Source: Ruminococcus sp. | Lineage (GTDB): Bacteria > Bacillota > Clostridia > Lachnospirales > Lachnospiraceae | Direction of reading: 5' to 3' | NCBI GenBank assembly: GCA_013911065.1 | Contig: JACERV010000036.1 | Coordinates: 1 to 50,534 of the forward strand | Length of the DNA: 50,534 nucleotides | In this document: piece by piece, positions 1-11,060 of the stretch | Layout of the letters: each line of letters begins with the position of its first letter | How positions within the stretch are numbered: the stretch's first letter is position 1 | Notes under the pieces: generated by a model | What the model was told of the DNA's origin: nothing | Database searches by the model: none | What the model saw: only the letters and a program-made list of their open reading frames with translations | Program-made: the position numbers and the translations under genes

Positions 1-340
1 TGCTTATGCTTCTTAGGTTCGGTCTCTTCGAACCTTAGTAGCAAAGTACAACCTGCTGGCTTAGTGAGGTCCTTTCGAACTTAGCAGCATGGTTGTTTCC
101 CTTGCTTATGCTTCTTAGGTTCGGTCTTTTCGAACCTTAGTAGCAAAGTACAACCTGCTGGCTTAGTGAGGTCCTTTCGAACTTAGCAGCATGGTTGTTT
201 CCTTGCTTACGCTTCTTAGGTTCGGTCTTTTCGAACCTTAGTAGCAAAGTACAACCTGCTGGCTTAGTGAGGTCCTTTCGAACTTAGCAGCATGGTTGTT
301 TCCTTGCTTACGCTTCTTAGGTTCGGTCTCTTCGAACCTT
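1..340. repeat. ~101-bp tandem repeat, 3.3 copies
   Basis: Units start at 1, 103, 204 and 305 (lengths 102, 101, 101, then a partial copy of about 36 bp). Copies differ by only a few bases. Each unit holds two hairpin-like parts: AGGTTCG paired with CGAACCT around a 7-8 base loop, and AACCTGCTGG with CAGCATGGTT further on. The last partial copy ends exactly at the TAA stop of the V-ATPase F gene (TTA at 339-341). The array may extend past the left edge. Diverged copies lie at 38213-38369 and 42564-42600, so this is a dispersed family and not only a local expansion. Confidence 0.93.
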
Positions 341-659
341 ATTTTTGTGAAAACAAAATATCTGATCCAACTGCTTGTTCCACGGTCTTTTTCACATTCT
401 CCACGCCTGCTCCTGTGTTGCCGGACACTCCCGGTATCTGGATAATTGCGGGCAATGTGTGCTCTTTATATTCTTCAATTACATCTGCCAGCTCTGCAGC
501 AAATTCTTCTGTAATATAAATAATTCCATATTTTCCCTGGGCAAGCTGCCTCAGCTTCTGACTTGCTTCCTCACGGGTCCGGACGGGACAAATACTAAGA
601 CCCAGCGTAGCAAAGCCATAAATACTGTCGTAATCCCCGACTACTGCTATCTTATACAT
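339..659 (-). CDS. ntpF: V-type ATP synthase subunit F
   Basis: 106 aa, the normal length for the small F subunit of the V/A-type rotary ATPase, part of the central stalk linking the A3B3 head to the C subunit and the membrane ring. The N-terminus MYKIAVVGDYDSIYGFATLG has the family's Rossmann-like start with GD and GF. The start overlaps the end of the C-subunit gene by 8 nt, so the two are probably translationally coupled. It is the last gene visible in an operon read H-I-K-E-C-F; A, B and D subunits would be expected beyond position 1. The stop codon is formed at the edge of the tandem repeat array. Confidence 0.93.
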   Translation of the reverse strand: MYKIAVVGDYDSIYGFATLGLSICPVRTREEASQKLRQLAQGKYGIIYITEEFAAELADVIEEYKEHTLPAIIQIPGVSGNTGAGVENVKKTVEQAVGSDILFSQK

Positions 660-1623
660 ACATCTCCCTTATCCTTTCCCTGATTGACTCCTCGGAAAAT
701 CCATTCTGTTTCCCAGTCAAAATAATCCGGACTGTCTTTATTTCACTTTCTCTGGCCAGCACATAAGCTACCAGAGGGCCTACAGAAAAAGAATTATATT
801 TCTGCGGCCTGATGGTTTCCATCATACGATTATCACACCAACGTTCAAATGCAGAAGAGGACTCTTGTAGTGCCGCTGCCCCCTCGGCATAAGCTGTTCC
901 TAAGAGATAATCTCTGATTGCATCCATACCTGCTGCTGCCGCCTTTGATAACTGTTCCACGCTGATAGTCTCACATTGAGCCATAGCACGTTTCATGAAA
1001 TCAATGGATTTTGCAGTCTTTTGTGAGCGCACAGCAATCTTAATATCCGCAATCGCTACAGTAGACTCTGCATAATTCCGGATAATCTCAGCTTTTGACC
1101 TTTTACCAGCTTCATAGATTGCATCCAGCGCAGCCTTATCTACAATCACATCACACAATTGTCCATCTCTTGTATGCAGAAGTGTGTCATAAGCCTCTGC
1201 TGCTGCCTCTCCCATATTTCCCGGAAGTTGTCCCCATTCCTTATTTCTCACAATCTGGAGCATTTCCTCGCCTGTGATGGAACAATCCTCATAAAAAATA
1301 CTTTCACCCTCTACCTCGGTGCAAACCTGCTTTACTGCCGCTTTCAGATTATGATATAACTTAGGATAGGAAAGCACGTCAAACACCGACATATCTGGAG
1401 CCAGTTCTCTAATTACTTCCCATGTCTTTTCCTCTTCTCTTTTCAACATGTCGGAAATATCCATAGAACCCGTTCCGTCACCCCAGCCCTTTTCACTCAG
1501 AAGCTGCAGGCACTGTTCCTCTTCTGTACATGCCAGAAGACGCTCAATCTCAGAATCAGAAAACAGAGAGTTCTCCAAAGCACGTACACGCGCAACCGCA
1601 TAAGTATAATCTAAATCTTTCAA
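652..1623 (-). CDS. ntpC: V-type ATP synthase subunit C
   Basis: 323 aa, all-helical subunit C (V-ATPase d-like), which seats the central stalk on the membrane K ring. The start MKDLDYTYAVARVRALE is typical of the family, with the short YAVARVRALE segment that opens most archaeal and bacterial C subunits. It overlaps the E gene by 4 nt (ATGA) and the F gene by 8 nt, giving a tightly coupled block. No unusual feature is seen. Confidence rests on position in the operon plus the N-terminal motif, as the rest of the family is weakly conserved. Confidence 0.92.
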   Translation of the reverse strand: MKDLDYTYAVARVRALENSLFSDSEIERLLACTEEEQCLQLLSEKGWGDGTGSMDISDMLKREEEKTWEVIRELAPDMSVFDVLSYPKLYHNLKAAVKQVCTEVEGESIFYEDCSITGEEMLQIVRNKEWGQLPGNMGEAAAEAYDTLLHTRDGQLCDVIVDKAALDAIYEAGKRSKAEIIRNYAESTVAIADIKIAVRSQKTAKSIDFMKRAMAQCETISVEQLSKAAAAGMDAIRDYLLGTAYAEGAAALQESSSAFERWCDNRMMETIRPQKYNSFSVGPLVAYVLARESEIKTVRIILTGKQNGFSEESIRERIREMYV

Positions 1624-2210
1624 AATAAGACCTCCTGCACTTTATCGGATAACTCATCCCTCTTAGCATCAAATAATGCTTTCACCGTACAGTTTTCTTC
1701 AATCCCTCCATAAACCAGGATAAAGCCGCCTTCCATAACCTTTGACTCTTTGGAAAGCTTTAAAACACCGCCTTTAGATGCAGCAATTTTTTCAATTTCT
1801 GTTTCAAATCCAACAGGTATACGTTTTAAATCCTCCTCTGAAAAGTGAATCTCTCCTTCTTCCGGCAGCACGTATTTATCCAGCATCCTGCGAATCATAT
1901 CAAAATAATTTTTTGTTTCCAGATTCACGATCTCGTCATATGCCTTATTAAGCACCCCTGCTATCATACTCTGCTTCGCACGCAGAAGCCCCTGCTTGCG
2001 CTGCATTTCACAGGAAGAGACGATACGCTGTATATAGGTATCAGCGTCTGCCTGAGCCTTATTGGAGATTACCTCAGCTTGAGCTGCAGCCTCTGCTTTT
2101 GCCTGTTCTAAAATCTGTTCAGCTTTTGCTTTGGCCTCCGCTATTTTACTGTCCGCCGAGTGGTTCGCCTCATCCAGAATCTGACTTTTCATTTTGTCCA
2201 ATCCACTCAT
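1620..2210 (-). CDS. ntpE: V-type ATP synthase subunit E
   Basis: 196 aa peripheral-stalk subunit. Residues about 1-90 are a long Ala/Lys/Glu-rich coiled coil (AKAKAEQILEQAKAEAAAQA), and the C-terminal half is the globular domain that contacts the catalytic head, as is usual for E subunits. A ribosome site GGGAGAG lies about 8 nt before the ATG. An 82-nt gap separates it from the K gene upstream, the largest spacing in this operon; I see no clear terminator in it. It pairs with the H/G coiled-coil subunit encoded at 4813-5121. Confidence 0.93.
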   Translation of the reverse strand: MSGLDKMKSQILDEANHSADSKIAEAKAKAEQILEQAKAEAAAQAEVISNKAQADADTYIQRIVSSCEMQRKQGLLRAKQSMIAGVLNKAYDEIVNLETKNYFDMIRRMLDKYVLPEEGEIHFSEEDLKRIPVGFETEIEKIAASKGGVLKLSKESKVMEGGFILVYGGIEENCTVKALFDAKRDELSDKVQEVLF

Positions 2211-2292
2211 TTATAAACTCTCCCTTTCTTGGTAAACGAACTTATTGTAACCAATTTTCCAACTGGTTTCCTGTTACCCTTATCTCAATTGA

Positions 2293-4784
<2,492 letters not shown>

Positions 4785-4812
4785 ACTCTCTCCCTCCTTT
4801 CCATTCTCAAGT

Positions 4813-5121
4813 CTAAACTAATTGTGAGACTACCATATCTACCGCTTCTTGCTCTTTTTTTGAAGCAGCTTCTTTTAATAACTTAATTTCATTTTCAATC
4901 TCAGATATGGCATCCCGCTGAGATTGTTCACCCTGTTTCTTTGCAGCCTCCAGCATAGCTTTTGCCTTTTGGTGAACTATATCCCTTTGTTCTTCCTTTA
5001 ACCGCTCAGCCTCTTTTTCTGCTTCTTCCAGTATTCTTTTACACTGTGTATCCGCATCCTTTACAATGGCTCCGGCATTTGCTTCTGTCTCCCGAATTGC
5101 CTGGATTGTTTCTTCTACCAT
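4813..5121 (-). CDS. V-type ATP synthase subunit H/G (peripheral stalk coiled coil)
   Basis: 102 aa, almost entirely a charged coiled coil rich in Ala, Glu and Lys, with heptad-like spacing from about residue 15 to 90. It is the first gene of the operon and precedes subunit I by 28 nt, the usual place for the stalk subunit that pairs with E (called AhaH, NtpF or G in different species). The sequence alone is low complexity, so the call relies on length and place. The ribosome site is AAAGGCGGTGA before the ATG. Confidence 0.85.
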   Translation of the reverse strand: MVEETIQAIRETEANAGAIVKDADTQCKRILEEAEKEAERLKEEQRDIVHQKAKAMLEAAKKQGEQSQRDAISEIENEIKLLKEAASKKEQEAVDMVVSQLV

Positions 5122-5508
5122 TATTAATCACCGCCTTTCCTGAGTTGATGTGTGTTTCAATTTTATAGTCAAAATCTTAACACGGACTTAATCCTAGCAT
5201 ATCATATGTATCAACGCTAGTCTACACTAAAGTATTGAATTCACGTGCACTATGGCATGTTTTCCATCAATAATAAGCGTGCTTATTCGCCATGTTGTGT
5301 TGTATGATATCACGTATAATCCTCGTTGTAAACATTAAAATATGTGAAAATGCACAACATTAGCTGTCATTTAGCCATAAATTAATTTTTTCAAGAAATA
5401 CGATAAATCATTCCATTAGTACCGGAGGGGTAAAAGAAGGCTGGCTACTCTCCATAACCAACCTTCTTTTTCAAATTATATAAATACAATCTGACTTCCA
5501 CGAAATTA
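5122..5508. other. Intergenic region upstream of the V-ATPase operon
   Basis: 387 bp with no ORF that looks real. It holds the terminator of the upstream trmL operon (5432-5470) and must hold the V-ATPase promoter. I find no strong sigma-A match: TTAAGT and TATAAA with an 18-bp gap near 5165-5195 is the best and is weak. A perfect inverted repeat AATAAGC-GT-GCTTATT at 5272-5287 could be an operator. Confidence 0.5.
5432..5470 (-). terminator. Rho-independent terminator after trmL
   Basis: Read on the minus strand, AAAAGAAGGTTGG pairs with CCAGCCTTCTTTT around a 13-base loop, and the 3' arm ends in a T run. It lies about 40 nt after the trmL stop codon and ends the operon that starts near 12767. 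The A run on the other side could let it work in both directions, but no plus-strand gene is close. Confidence 0.8.
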
Positions 5509-6000
5509 TCACCAATTTAAGTGATGCAGATGCCCTTCCAGATTCATACCTTCAAACTGATTCTGTCTCAATGCTTCATATAAAATAACTGACACGGAAT
5601 TGCCCAGATTCAGGGACCGCATATCCCCGACCATGGGTATCCGGATACAGTTCTCCTTATTATCTACCAGAATTTCCTCCGGTATTCCTGCACTTTCTTT
5701 TCCAAACATAATATAACAATCCGGCTCATACTGAACTTCCGTATATACTTTCGCCGCCTTGGTCGTAGCCATATAAATCCTGGCGTCAGAATTCTTTTCC
5801 AGGAAATCCTGAAAATCAATGTAGGTTGCCACATCCAGATCAGACCAGTAATCCATCCCGGCGCGTCTTAATGCCTTTTCATTCAGCTTAAATCCCAGTG
5901 GTTCAATCAGGTGAAGACGTGTATTTGTGGCTACACAAGTACGCCCGATATTTCCGGTATTTGCCGGGATTTCCGGTTCATACAGTACAATATTCAACAC
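5509..6000 (-). CDS. trmL: tRNA (cytidine(34)-2'-O)-methyltransferase
   Basis: 163 aa, the usual length of TrmL, a SPOUT-class enzyme that methylates the wobble ribose of tRNA-Leu. It opens with NIVLYEPEIPANTGNIGRTC, the family's first conserved block. The C-terminal knot motifs are present: GKESAGIPEE, RIPMVGDMRSLNLGNSVSVI. The start appears to be GTG at 6000, with AGGTAGGA upstream. It follows the aminotransferase gene by 5 nt and is probably the last gene of the operon. Confidence 0.93.
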   Translation of the reverse strand: MLNIVLYEPEIPANTGNIGRTCVATNTRLHLIEPLGFKLNEKALRRAGMDYWSDLDVATYIDFQDFLEKNSDARIYMATTKAAKVYTEVQYEPDCYIMFGKESAGIPEEILVDNKENCIRIPMVGDMRSLNLGNSVSVILYEALRQNQFEGMNLEGHLHHLNW

Positions 6001-6005
6001 TTGTC

Positions 6006-7175
6006 CTACCTCTCATTTCTCAGTCTCTGTATAAAGCGTCCTATACGCTCCAATGCTTCCTTCAGATTTTCCAGGGAATATGCATAAGAAATTCTTAAAA
6101 ACCCTTCTCCGCAGGCTCCGAACGCTGTTCCCGGAACTACAGCCACCTTCTCCTCCTGCAGCAGGCGGTTGGCAAATTCTTCTGATGTCATATTAAATTC
6201 CTGGATACTTGGAAATACGTAAAAAGCTCCAAACGGCTCGAAACATTCCAATCCCATACGGGAAAATTCATGCATCAGGAAACGTCTTCTCTGATTATAG
6301 GACTTCCGCATTTCCTGTACTTCCTCATCACAGTTCTTTAATCCCTGAATGGCTGCATACTGGCTGTTTGTAGGTGCGCACATAATTGCAAATTGATGCA
6401 GCTTTATCATCTGCTCAATGATGGCCTCAGGCCCGCAGCAGTATCCCAGGCGCCACCCCGTCATGGCAAAACCCTTGGAAAATCCATTGATAACGATTGT
6501 TCTTTCCCGCATTCCCGGCAGGCTTGCAATAGAAACATGCGCTGCGTTATAAGTCAGCTCAGAGTAAATTTCATCTGAAAGAACATACAGGTCGTGCTCC
6601 TTTATAAATTCTGCCACCGGTTCCAGCTCCTCTTTCGTCATGATAGAACCTGTTGGATTATTGGGAAACGGCATGATTAAAACTTTTGTTTTTGGGGAGG
6701 TATACCTTTCCAGCTCTTCTACAGTCAATTTGAATTCATTTTCATGCTGAAGCGGTATCACAACCGGAACTCCATCCGCCATAACTGCACAGGGAAGATA
6801 GGACACATAACTGGGCTGCGGTATCAGTACCTCATCGCCCGGATCCAGCATACAGCGAAGTGCCACATCTATCGCCTCACTGCCGCCGACAGTAACCAGT
6901 GCTTCTGTACCCGGGTTATATTTTACATGTATTTTTCTATCAAGATACTTACAGATTTCTACTCTCAATTCCTGCAATCCAGCATTCGAGGTGTAAAAAG
7001 TACGTCCCTTTTCCAGGGAATAAATTCCTTCCTCCCGTATTCTCCACGGAGTATCAAAGTCAGGTTCTCCCACGCCAAGAGATATCGCATCTTTCATCTC
7101 GCTTACCAAATCAAAAAATTTTCGTATGCCGGACGGCTCTATTTCTACTATTTTTTTAGATAATGGATTTCTCAT
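6006..7175 (-). CDS. Class I/II PLP-dependent aminotransferase
   Basis: 389 aa fold-type I aminotransferase. The pyridoxal-binding lysine is in NGFSKGFAMTGWRLGY (SKxxAMTGWRxGY), and the substrate-carboxylate arginine is near the C-terminus in FLRISYAYSLENL. FPNNPTG and SDEIYSELTY supply the PLP-contacting Asn and Asp. Its ATG overlaps the stop of the Lrp-type gene by one base (TAATG), so the pair is coupled. This pairing of an AspC/PatA-like aminotransferase with an Lrp regulator is common in Clostridia. The substrate cannot be told; aspartate, aromatic amino acids or a branched acceptor are all possible. Confidence 0.9.
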   Translation of the reverse strand: MRNPLSKKIVEIEPSGIRKFFDLVSEMKDAISLGVGEPDFDTPWRIREEGIYSLEKGRTFYTSNAGLQELRVEICKYLDRKIHVKYNPGTEALVTVGGSEAIDVALRCMLDPGDEVLIPQPSYVSYLPCAVMADGVPVVIPLQHENEFKLTVEELERYTSPKTKVLIMPFPNNPTGSIMTKEELEPVAEFIKEHDLYVLSDEIYSELTYNAAHVSIASLPGMRERTIVINGFSKGFAMTGWRLGYCCGPEAIIEQMIKLHQFAIMCAPTNSQYAAIQGLKNCDEEVQEMRKSYNQRRRFLMHEFSRMGLECFEPFGAFYVFPSIQEFNMTSEEFANRLLQEEKVAVVPGTAFGACGEGFLRISYAYSLENLKEALERIGRFIQRLRNER

Positions 7176-7666
7176 TAAGGCGTCACCAATATCCTTTCTT
7201 CCTCTCTCCCGCGCACCATGATCGTGCCGTGATCCTTGTATTTCTTGAGAATAAAATAGGTTGCCGTACTTACTACATCTTGAATCGTGGATAACCTTTC
7301 AGACACAAAATGAGACACCTCTTTTAACGTCTTCCCCTCCAGTGTTACAAGTAAATCATAGCCGCCGGATATCAGGTAAACAGAGCGCACTTCCTCATAG
7401 TTGTAAATACGCTCTGCAATTCTGTCAAATCCCTGATTTCGCTGGGGAGTCACTTTTACTTCAATCAGAGCAGTCACTGCCTCCACACCAGCCTTATCCC
7501 AATCAATCAGAGTATGGTACCCGCAGATGATTTTTTTCTTCTCCATATCCGCAATTTCATTTGCCACGGTTACTTCATCCACTCCCATCAGAACTCCGAG
7601 TTCTGCAAGGTCTACCCTGCTGTTCTTTTCCAGGTATTTTAATATTTCGCTCCTTAATCCATCCAT
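7175..7666 (-). CDS. Lrp/AsnC-family transcriptional regulator
   Basis: 163 aa. Residues 1-60 form the winged helix-turn-helix (ILKYLEKNSRVDLAELGVLM), and 65-145 the RAM/AsnC ligand-binding domain (VTALIEVKVTPQ, VYLISGGYDLLVTLEG). Lrp proteins assemble as octamers that sense amino acids. The coupled aminotransferase downstream suggests it senses a substrate or product of that enzyme; this is inference. The ribosome site AAGGAGG is 7 nt before the ATG. Confidence 0.92.
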   Translation of the reverse strand: MDGLRSEILKYLEKNSRVDLAELGVLMGVDEVTVANEIADMEKKKIICGYHTLIDWDKAGVEAVTALIEVKVTPQRNQGFDRIAERIYNYEEVRSVYLISGGYDLLVTLEGKTLKEVSHFVSERLSTIQDVVSTATYFILKKYKDHGTIMVRGREEERILVTP

Positions 7667-7718
7667 CTCTGTTCCTCCTTATATCGTCTGCTCCGTTAAT
7701 CTCGTATTCTAATTAATG

Positions 7719-8690
7719 TCAATGCGGCCTGAACCTTCTGTCCTGCTCCCACCAGAGCATCAGTTCATCCGGTGCCGGCCTGTCTAAATACCGCTTTTCT
7801 TCTCCGCTTGCGATTACCCGGGCATTCTTTTCCGTGGCAACCCCAAGCTTGGCGGCTCGAGCACCCACCTGCTCCAAGGCTCTGGCCAGAGCATCACCAT
7901 CTTCGGCTGTCATAAGGATACATCCGGCTGATGTCATCTGATAAGGATTCAGACCGTAATATTCACACACCTCTATCGTTTCCTGTTTCACAGGCATCTT
8001 TGTCCTGTCCACCTCCAGACCAACACCAGAAGCTTCCGCCAGTTCCCATAATCCGGCAAATACACCGCCTCCGCCTATCTGGTGCATGCAGGTCACTCCT
8101 GCACGTCTGGCCGCTGCAATTGCATCCACCGCCAGCATTTGGTTTTCGAGTTCTTTCATCTGCCTGAGAAATGCCGGAACAAAGCGCCTGCCAAGCTCTT
8201 CTTTCCGTTCTGATAAAATCCTGAGAGTGCCCTCCAAGCCCACATATCCGCATAATACGATATCCTGACCAGAAACCGCCCGGGAAACACAGGCTCTGTT
8301 TTCTTCCTGCACACGCCCTGCTGCACAGGCAAAAACGACAGGATAAGTTATGCAGGGACTTACTTCTGCTTTTACCCTTGTGATTTGAACTCCTGCAGTC
8401 CTGCATACCTTTTCCATATATCCAATCATTTCTTTCAGCCCCGACTCAGAAACAGACGGTGTGAGAAGAATTTGAAGAGATACATTTACGGGACCGGCGC
8501 TGCAGATAGCTGAATCATTCAACACTCTCGCAACAGCAAATCTCCCTACATCTCTCGCTTCCCCAAAAACAACTGCGTCAGTATATACTTCTTCCATAGA
8601 TGGAGAAAAGAGAACTTTATCCTGCACATTATGTAATTGTCCGAGTACCGACCTCTTCCATACGGTCTGCGATATATTCCCGATTTTCAT
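7719..8690 (-). CDS. AIR synthase-related protein
   Basis: 323 aa with the two-domain fold of the PurM/HypE/ThiL/SelD superfamily. The N-terminal part has a short conserved stretch with TDAVVFG, and the C-terminal domain has MHQIGGGGVFAGLWELAEAS, the glycine-rich loop of the family. It is not HypE: no Cys-containing C-terminal tail is present. Related Lachnospiraceae proteins are only annotated as AIR synthase related. It lies between the VanW and Lrp genes in one operon with short gaps (30 and 52 nt). The reaction is unknown, probably an ATP-dependent step. Confidence 0.78.
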   Translation of the reverse strand: MKIGNISQTVWKRSVLGQLHNVQDKVLFSPSMEEVYTDAVVFGEARDVGRFAVARVLNDSAICSAGPVNVSLQILLTPSVSESGLKEMIGYMEKVCRTAGVQITRVKAEVSPCITYPVVFACAAGRVQEENRACVSRAVSGQDIVLCGYVGLEGTLRILSERKEELGRRFVPAFLRQMKELENQMLAVDAIAAARRAGVTCMHQIGGGGVFAGLWELAEASGVGLEVDRTKMPVKQETIEVCEYYGLNPYQMTSAGCILMTAEDGDALARALEQVGARAAKLGVATEKNARVIASGEEKRYLDRPAPDELMLWWEQDRRFRPH

Positions 8691-8720
8691 ACTTCTCCAC
8701 CTTCTCTGATGTTTCTATAA

Positions 8721-10238
8721 TTATTCAGGCTCAGCCGCCCCTGTGACCTCTTGAATTGCCTTCATGATTCGGGCCTCATCCTGGGTCTGAACTGCGTTGT
8801 TGACTTTATCTGCGTATTCCTGATTTTCGGATGCCGTCCCTACTGCAACTGTCTCCTTTGAAGGGACATACTGGCTGTAATTTATAATATCCCGGCTTTG
8901 CTCCTCACCGTTTAAATATACCACCTTCCACAACTGTGCCGATATTCCCGGCTCCGCATAGCTGAGCACATAATAGCTGCCGATGTAATCCTCTGTTGCC
9001 ACAAATCGTTTCCCCTCAGGCATTGTCTCGTCCGTTGTCTCACTGACAAAATCCAGAGTTCTGCCCGCATCCCTCGTTTCTTTTCCATATATATTAAAAG
9101 TAAGGCTCCCGTCTGCAAACACCCCTTCTATATAAATGGGTGTCTTCTGGTTATTCCTAAATTTTAAATCCTTTACGTCATCTGCAATTGCCGCGTCCAT
9201 AGACGGCTGAACATAGGATACCAGCATAGTATGAGGAGAGCGTTCTGTCACTTCCAATTCTGCATACAGCACCGCATTATACAGAGTTGTGGATATCTGG
9301 CATATACCGCCGCCCATAGACTGCACTACCTTATCATCCTCATAAGATGCCGCCTCTGTAAAACCATTTTCCTCTGTATACGGCTCCATGGCAGCATTGG
9401 CAGAATACTCCTCACCTGGCTTCATGAATGTGCCACTGATAAGCTGCGTCCCTCTTTCAATATTCTGTGACCGGCCGGAACCATCACTTCCATAGAATGT
9501 ACTGTAACTTCCCAGCAAATCTGTAATCTCTGATAAATCTCCCTCGGTCACTTGGGGCTCCACATACGTCACATCCGCCCTGACGCTGACACTCTTTCCG
9601 TCCCAGCCGCTGCCTAGCAGCCTGTTCACACTCTTTATAGTCTTTTTCACATCTAAAGCTTCTCCCGGCTTTCCATTCACAATGGTTACCCCGGAATCAG
9701 ACTGTGTTACCCTGGCATTCTCAGGAATGTTCAAAACACCTGTCAGTGCTTTCTCCAGCACTTCTGATGCAGGCCCTTCCGCCACCTCATAATTTACCAG
9801 AAATACTTTTTCATTTTGGTTCTTTTCTGCTTTCTTAAGGATCTTATAACAGGATACCGCACTTCCCTTTTTTCCATAGTCAATGGCATTCCTTAACACA
9901 CCATCCAGACTCTTTACAGAAAGCCCCATATCTCCTAAGGATGCTTCACCTTTTCTTCCATCCTCTAAAGTAAGCAGGACCTTCTCACCTGCATAGGCGG
10001 ACAATTCTGTCTCCACCTTCTCTTTTGCTTTTTTCTTAGTTAATCCGGATACATCTGTGGTTCCAATGGAAACCCCCTGTATAATTATATGACTGTCAAA
10101 TTTCCTGATATAGCTCCTAAGAAAAATATGCACACCGAGAATCACTGCCGCTGCACATAATATAGTAAAAGCAGCTCCCAGAAGTACTTTTCCCTCGGAC
10201 CGCCCTATTTTTCTGGCTTTTTTTCTTTTGTTCCCCAT
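8721..10238 (-). CDS. VanW-family cell-envelope protein
   Basis: About 505 aa. A basic N-terminus is followed by one transmembrane segment (VLLGAAFTILCAAAVILGVH). Next come two peptidoglycan-binding-4-like repeats (about 60-220) and the VanW domain (about 270-400), with GTQLISGTFMKPGEEYS and the GGGICQISTTLYNAVLYA signature. It is likely anchored facing the cell wall. The frame also opens at a TTG at 10256, but the ATG at 10238 has AGAGGAAG just upstream and avoids overlapping the small membrane peptide gene, so I prefer it. The C-terminal tail is Gln/Ala-rich. Confidence 0.88.
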   Translation of the reverse strand: MGNKRKKARKIGRSEGKVLLGAAFTILCAAAVILGVHIFLRSYIRKFDSHIIIQGVSIGTTDVSGLTKKKAKEKVETELSAYAGEKVLLTLEDGRKGEASLGDMGLSVKSLDGVLRNAIDYGKKGSAVSCYKILKKAEKNQNEKVFLVNYEVAEGPASEVLEKALTGVLNIPENARVTQSDSGVTIVNGKPGEALDVKKTIKSVNRLLGSGWDGKSVSVRADVTYVEPQVTEGDLSEITDLLGSYSTFYGSDGSGRSQNIERGTQLISGTFMKPGEEYSANAAMEPYTEENGFTEAASYEDDKVVQSMGGGICQISTTLYNAVLYAELEVTERSPHTMLVSYVQPSMDAAIADDVKDLKFRNNQKTPIYIEGVFADGSLTFNIYGKETRDAGRTLDFVSETTDETMPEGKRFVATEDYIGSYYVLSYAEPGISAQLWKVVYLNGEEQSRDIINYSQYVPSKETVAVGTASENQEYADKVNNAVQTQDEARIMKAIQEVTGAAEPE

Positions 10239-10248
10239 AATCTTCCTC

Positions 10249-10350
10249 TTACGCAATATATGGAATTATCATCGTCGCAACCATAGCCAAAATAATTACC
10301 ATAATTACGATAGAGATAATTCTTCTCACCTTTTTATTATAAAAATTCAT
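10249..10350 (-). CDS. Small single-span membrane peptide (33 aa)
   Basis: An ORF of 33 codons between nth and the VanW gene. It begins MNFYNKKVRRIIS, with basic residues, followed by about 20 hydrophobic residues (IVIMVIILAMVATMIIPYIA). It overlaps the nth end by 14 nt and stops 10 nt before the VanW ATG. This size and layout resemble the DUF4044/Prli42 class of tiny membrane proteins, but that is recall and not a search result. AAAGG lies 10 nt before the ATG. Its snug fit in the operon makes it more than a chance ORF. Confidence 0.6.
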   Translation of the reverse strand: MNFYNKKVRRIISIVIMVIILAMVATMIIPYIA

Positions 10351-11041
10351 TCTTCTTCGCCTTTCTGCTTATTCTGCTCCTGCTTTCCTTTCTCTTAGAG
10401 ACAGGGCCGCTTCCTGTAATTTTATACTCTTTGCAATATTTTTGCAAGAAGCACCCCTCACATTTAGGGCTGCGGGCTGTACAAAGAGAGCGCCCAAAGG
10501 TAATAATCTGTATATTATACAAAATCCAGTGGTCTTTGGGAAGTTCTTTCATCAAATCCTGCTCTATCCTGTCCGGATTCCCACTTTCCGTCAGCCCAAG
10601 ACGCCTGGAAATACGTTTCACATGTGTGTCCACTACAATACTTGGCTCATGGTAAATGTTTCCCCGGATTACATTTGCCGTCTTACGTCCTACTCCGGCC
10701 AAAGTAGTCAGCTCTTCCAGGCTGCGGGGAACCTCCCCGCCAAACTGTGTGACCAGGGCTTTCGCACAGGAAATAATATTCTTCGCCTTATTGTGGTAGA
10801 ACCCGGTAGGTTTAATATCCTTCTCCAGTTCCTTCAAGTCCGCATTGGCAAGCTTCTCCAGAGTGTCATACTTCTGAAACAAATCTTTGGTTACAATATT
10901 TACCCTTGCATCCGTACACTGTGCACTAAGTATCGTGGCAATCAGTAACTGCCAGGGAGCCTTGTAGTCCAGATAACAGACATATTCCCGCCCATATTGA
11001 TCATCTAAAATCGAAAGAATCTCTTTCGTACGTTTCTTCAT
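10337..11041 (-). CDS. nth: Endonuclease III
   Basis: 234 aa base-excision repair glycosylase/lyase removing oxidised pyrimidines. The helix-hairpin-helix LTTLAGVGRKTANVI carries the catalytic lysine, and the catalytic aspartate is in VVDTHVKRISRRLGL. The iron-sulfur loop is CTARSPKCEGCFLQKYC, giving the C-x6-C-x2-C-x5-C ligand spacing. It is about 20 aa longer than E. coli Nth through a basic C-terminal tail. It lies 20 nt after the radical SAM gene. Confidence 0.96.
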   Translation of the reverse strand: MKKRTKEILSILDDQYGREYVCYLDYKAPWQLLIATILSAQCTDARVNIVTKDLFQKYDTLEKLANADLKELEKDIKPTGFYHNKAKNIISCAKALVTQFGGEVPRSLEELTTLAGVGRKTANVIRGNIYHEPSIVVDTHVKRISRRLGLTESGNPDRIEQDLMKELPKDHWILYNIQIITFGRSLCTARSPKCEGCFLQKYCKEYKITGSGPVSKRKESRSRISRKAKKNEFL

Positions 11042-11060
11042 AAAATCTCACCAATCACTT

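Noticed and set aside
1-340. Possible CRISPR array
   Set aside because: The units are about 101 bp and follow one another with no unique spacers, and no cas gene is near.
10239-10256. TTG start of the VanW-type protein at 10256
   Set aside because: It has a poor ribosome site and overlaps the small peptide gene; the ATG at 10238 has AGAGGAAG upstream.
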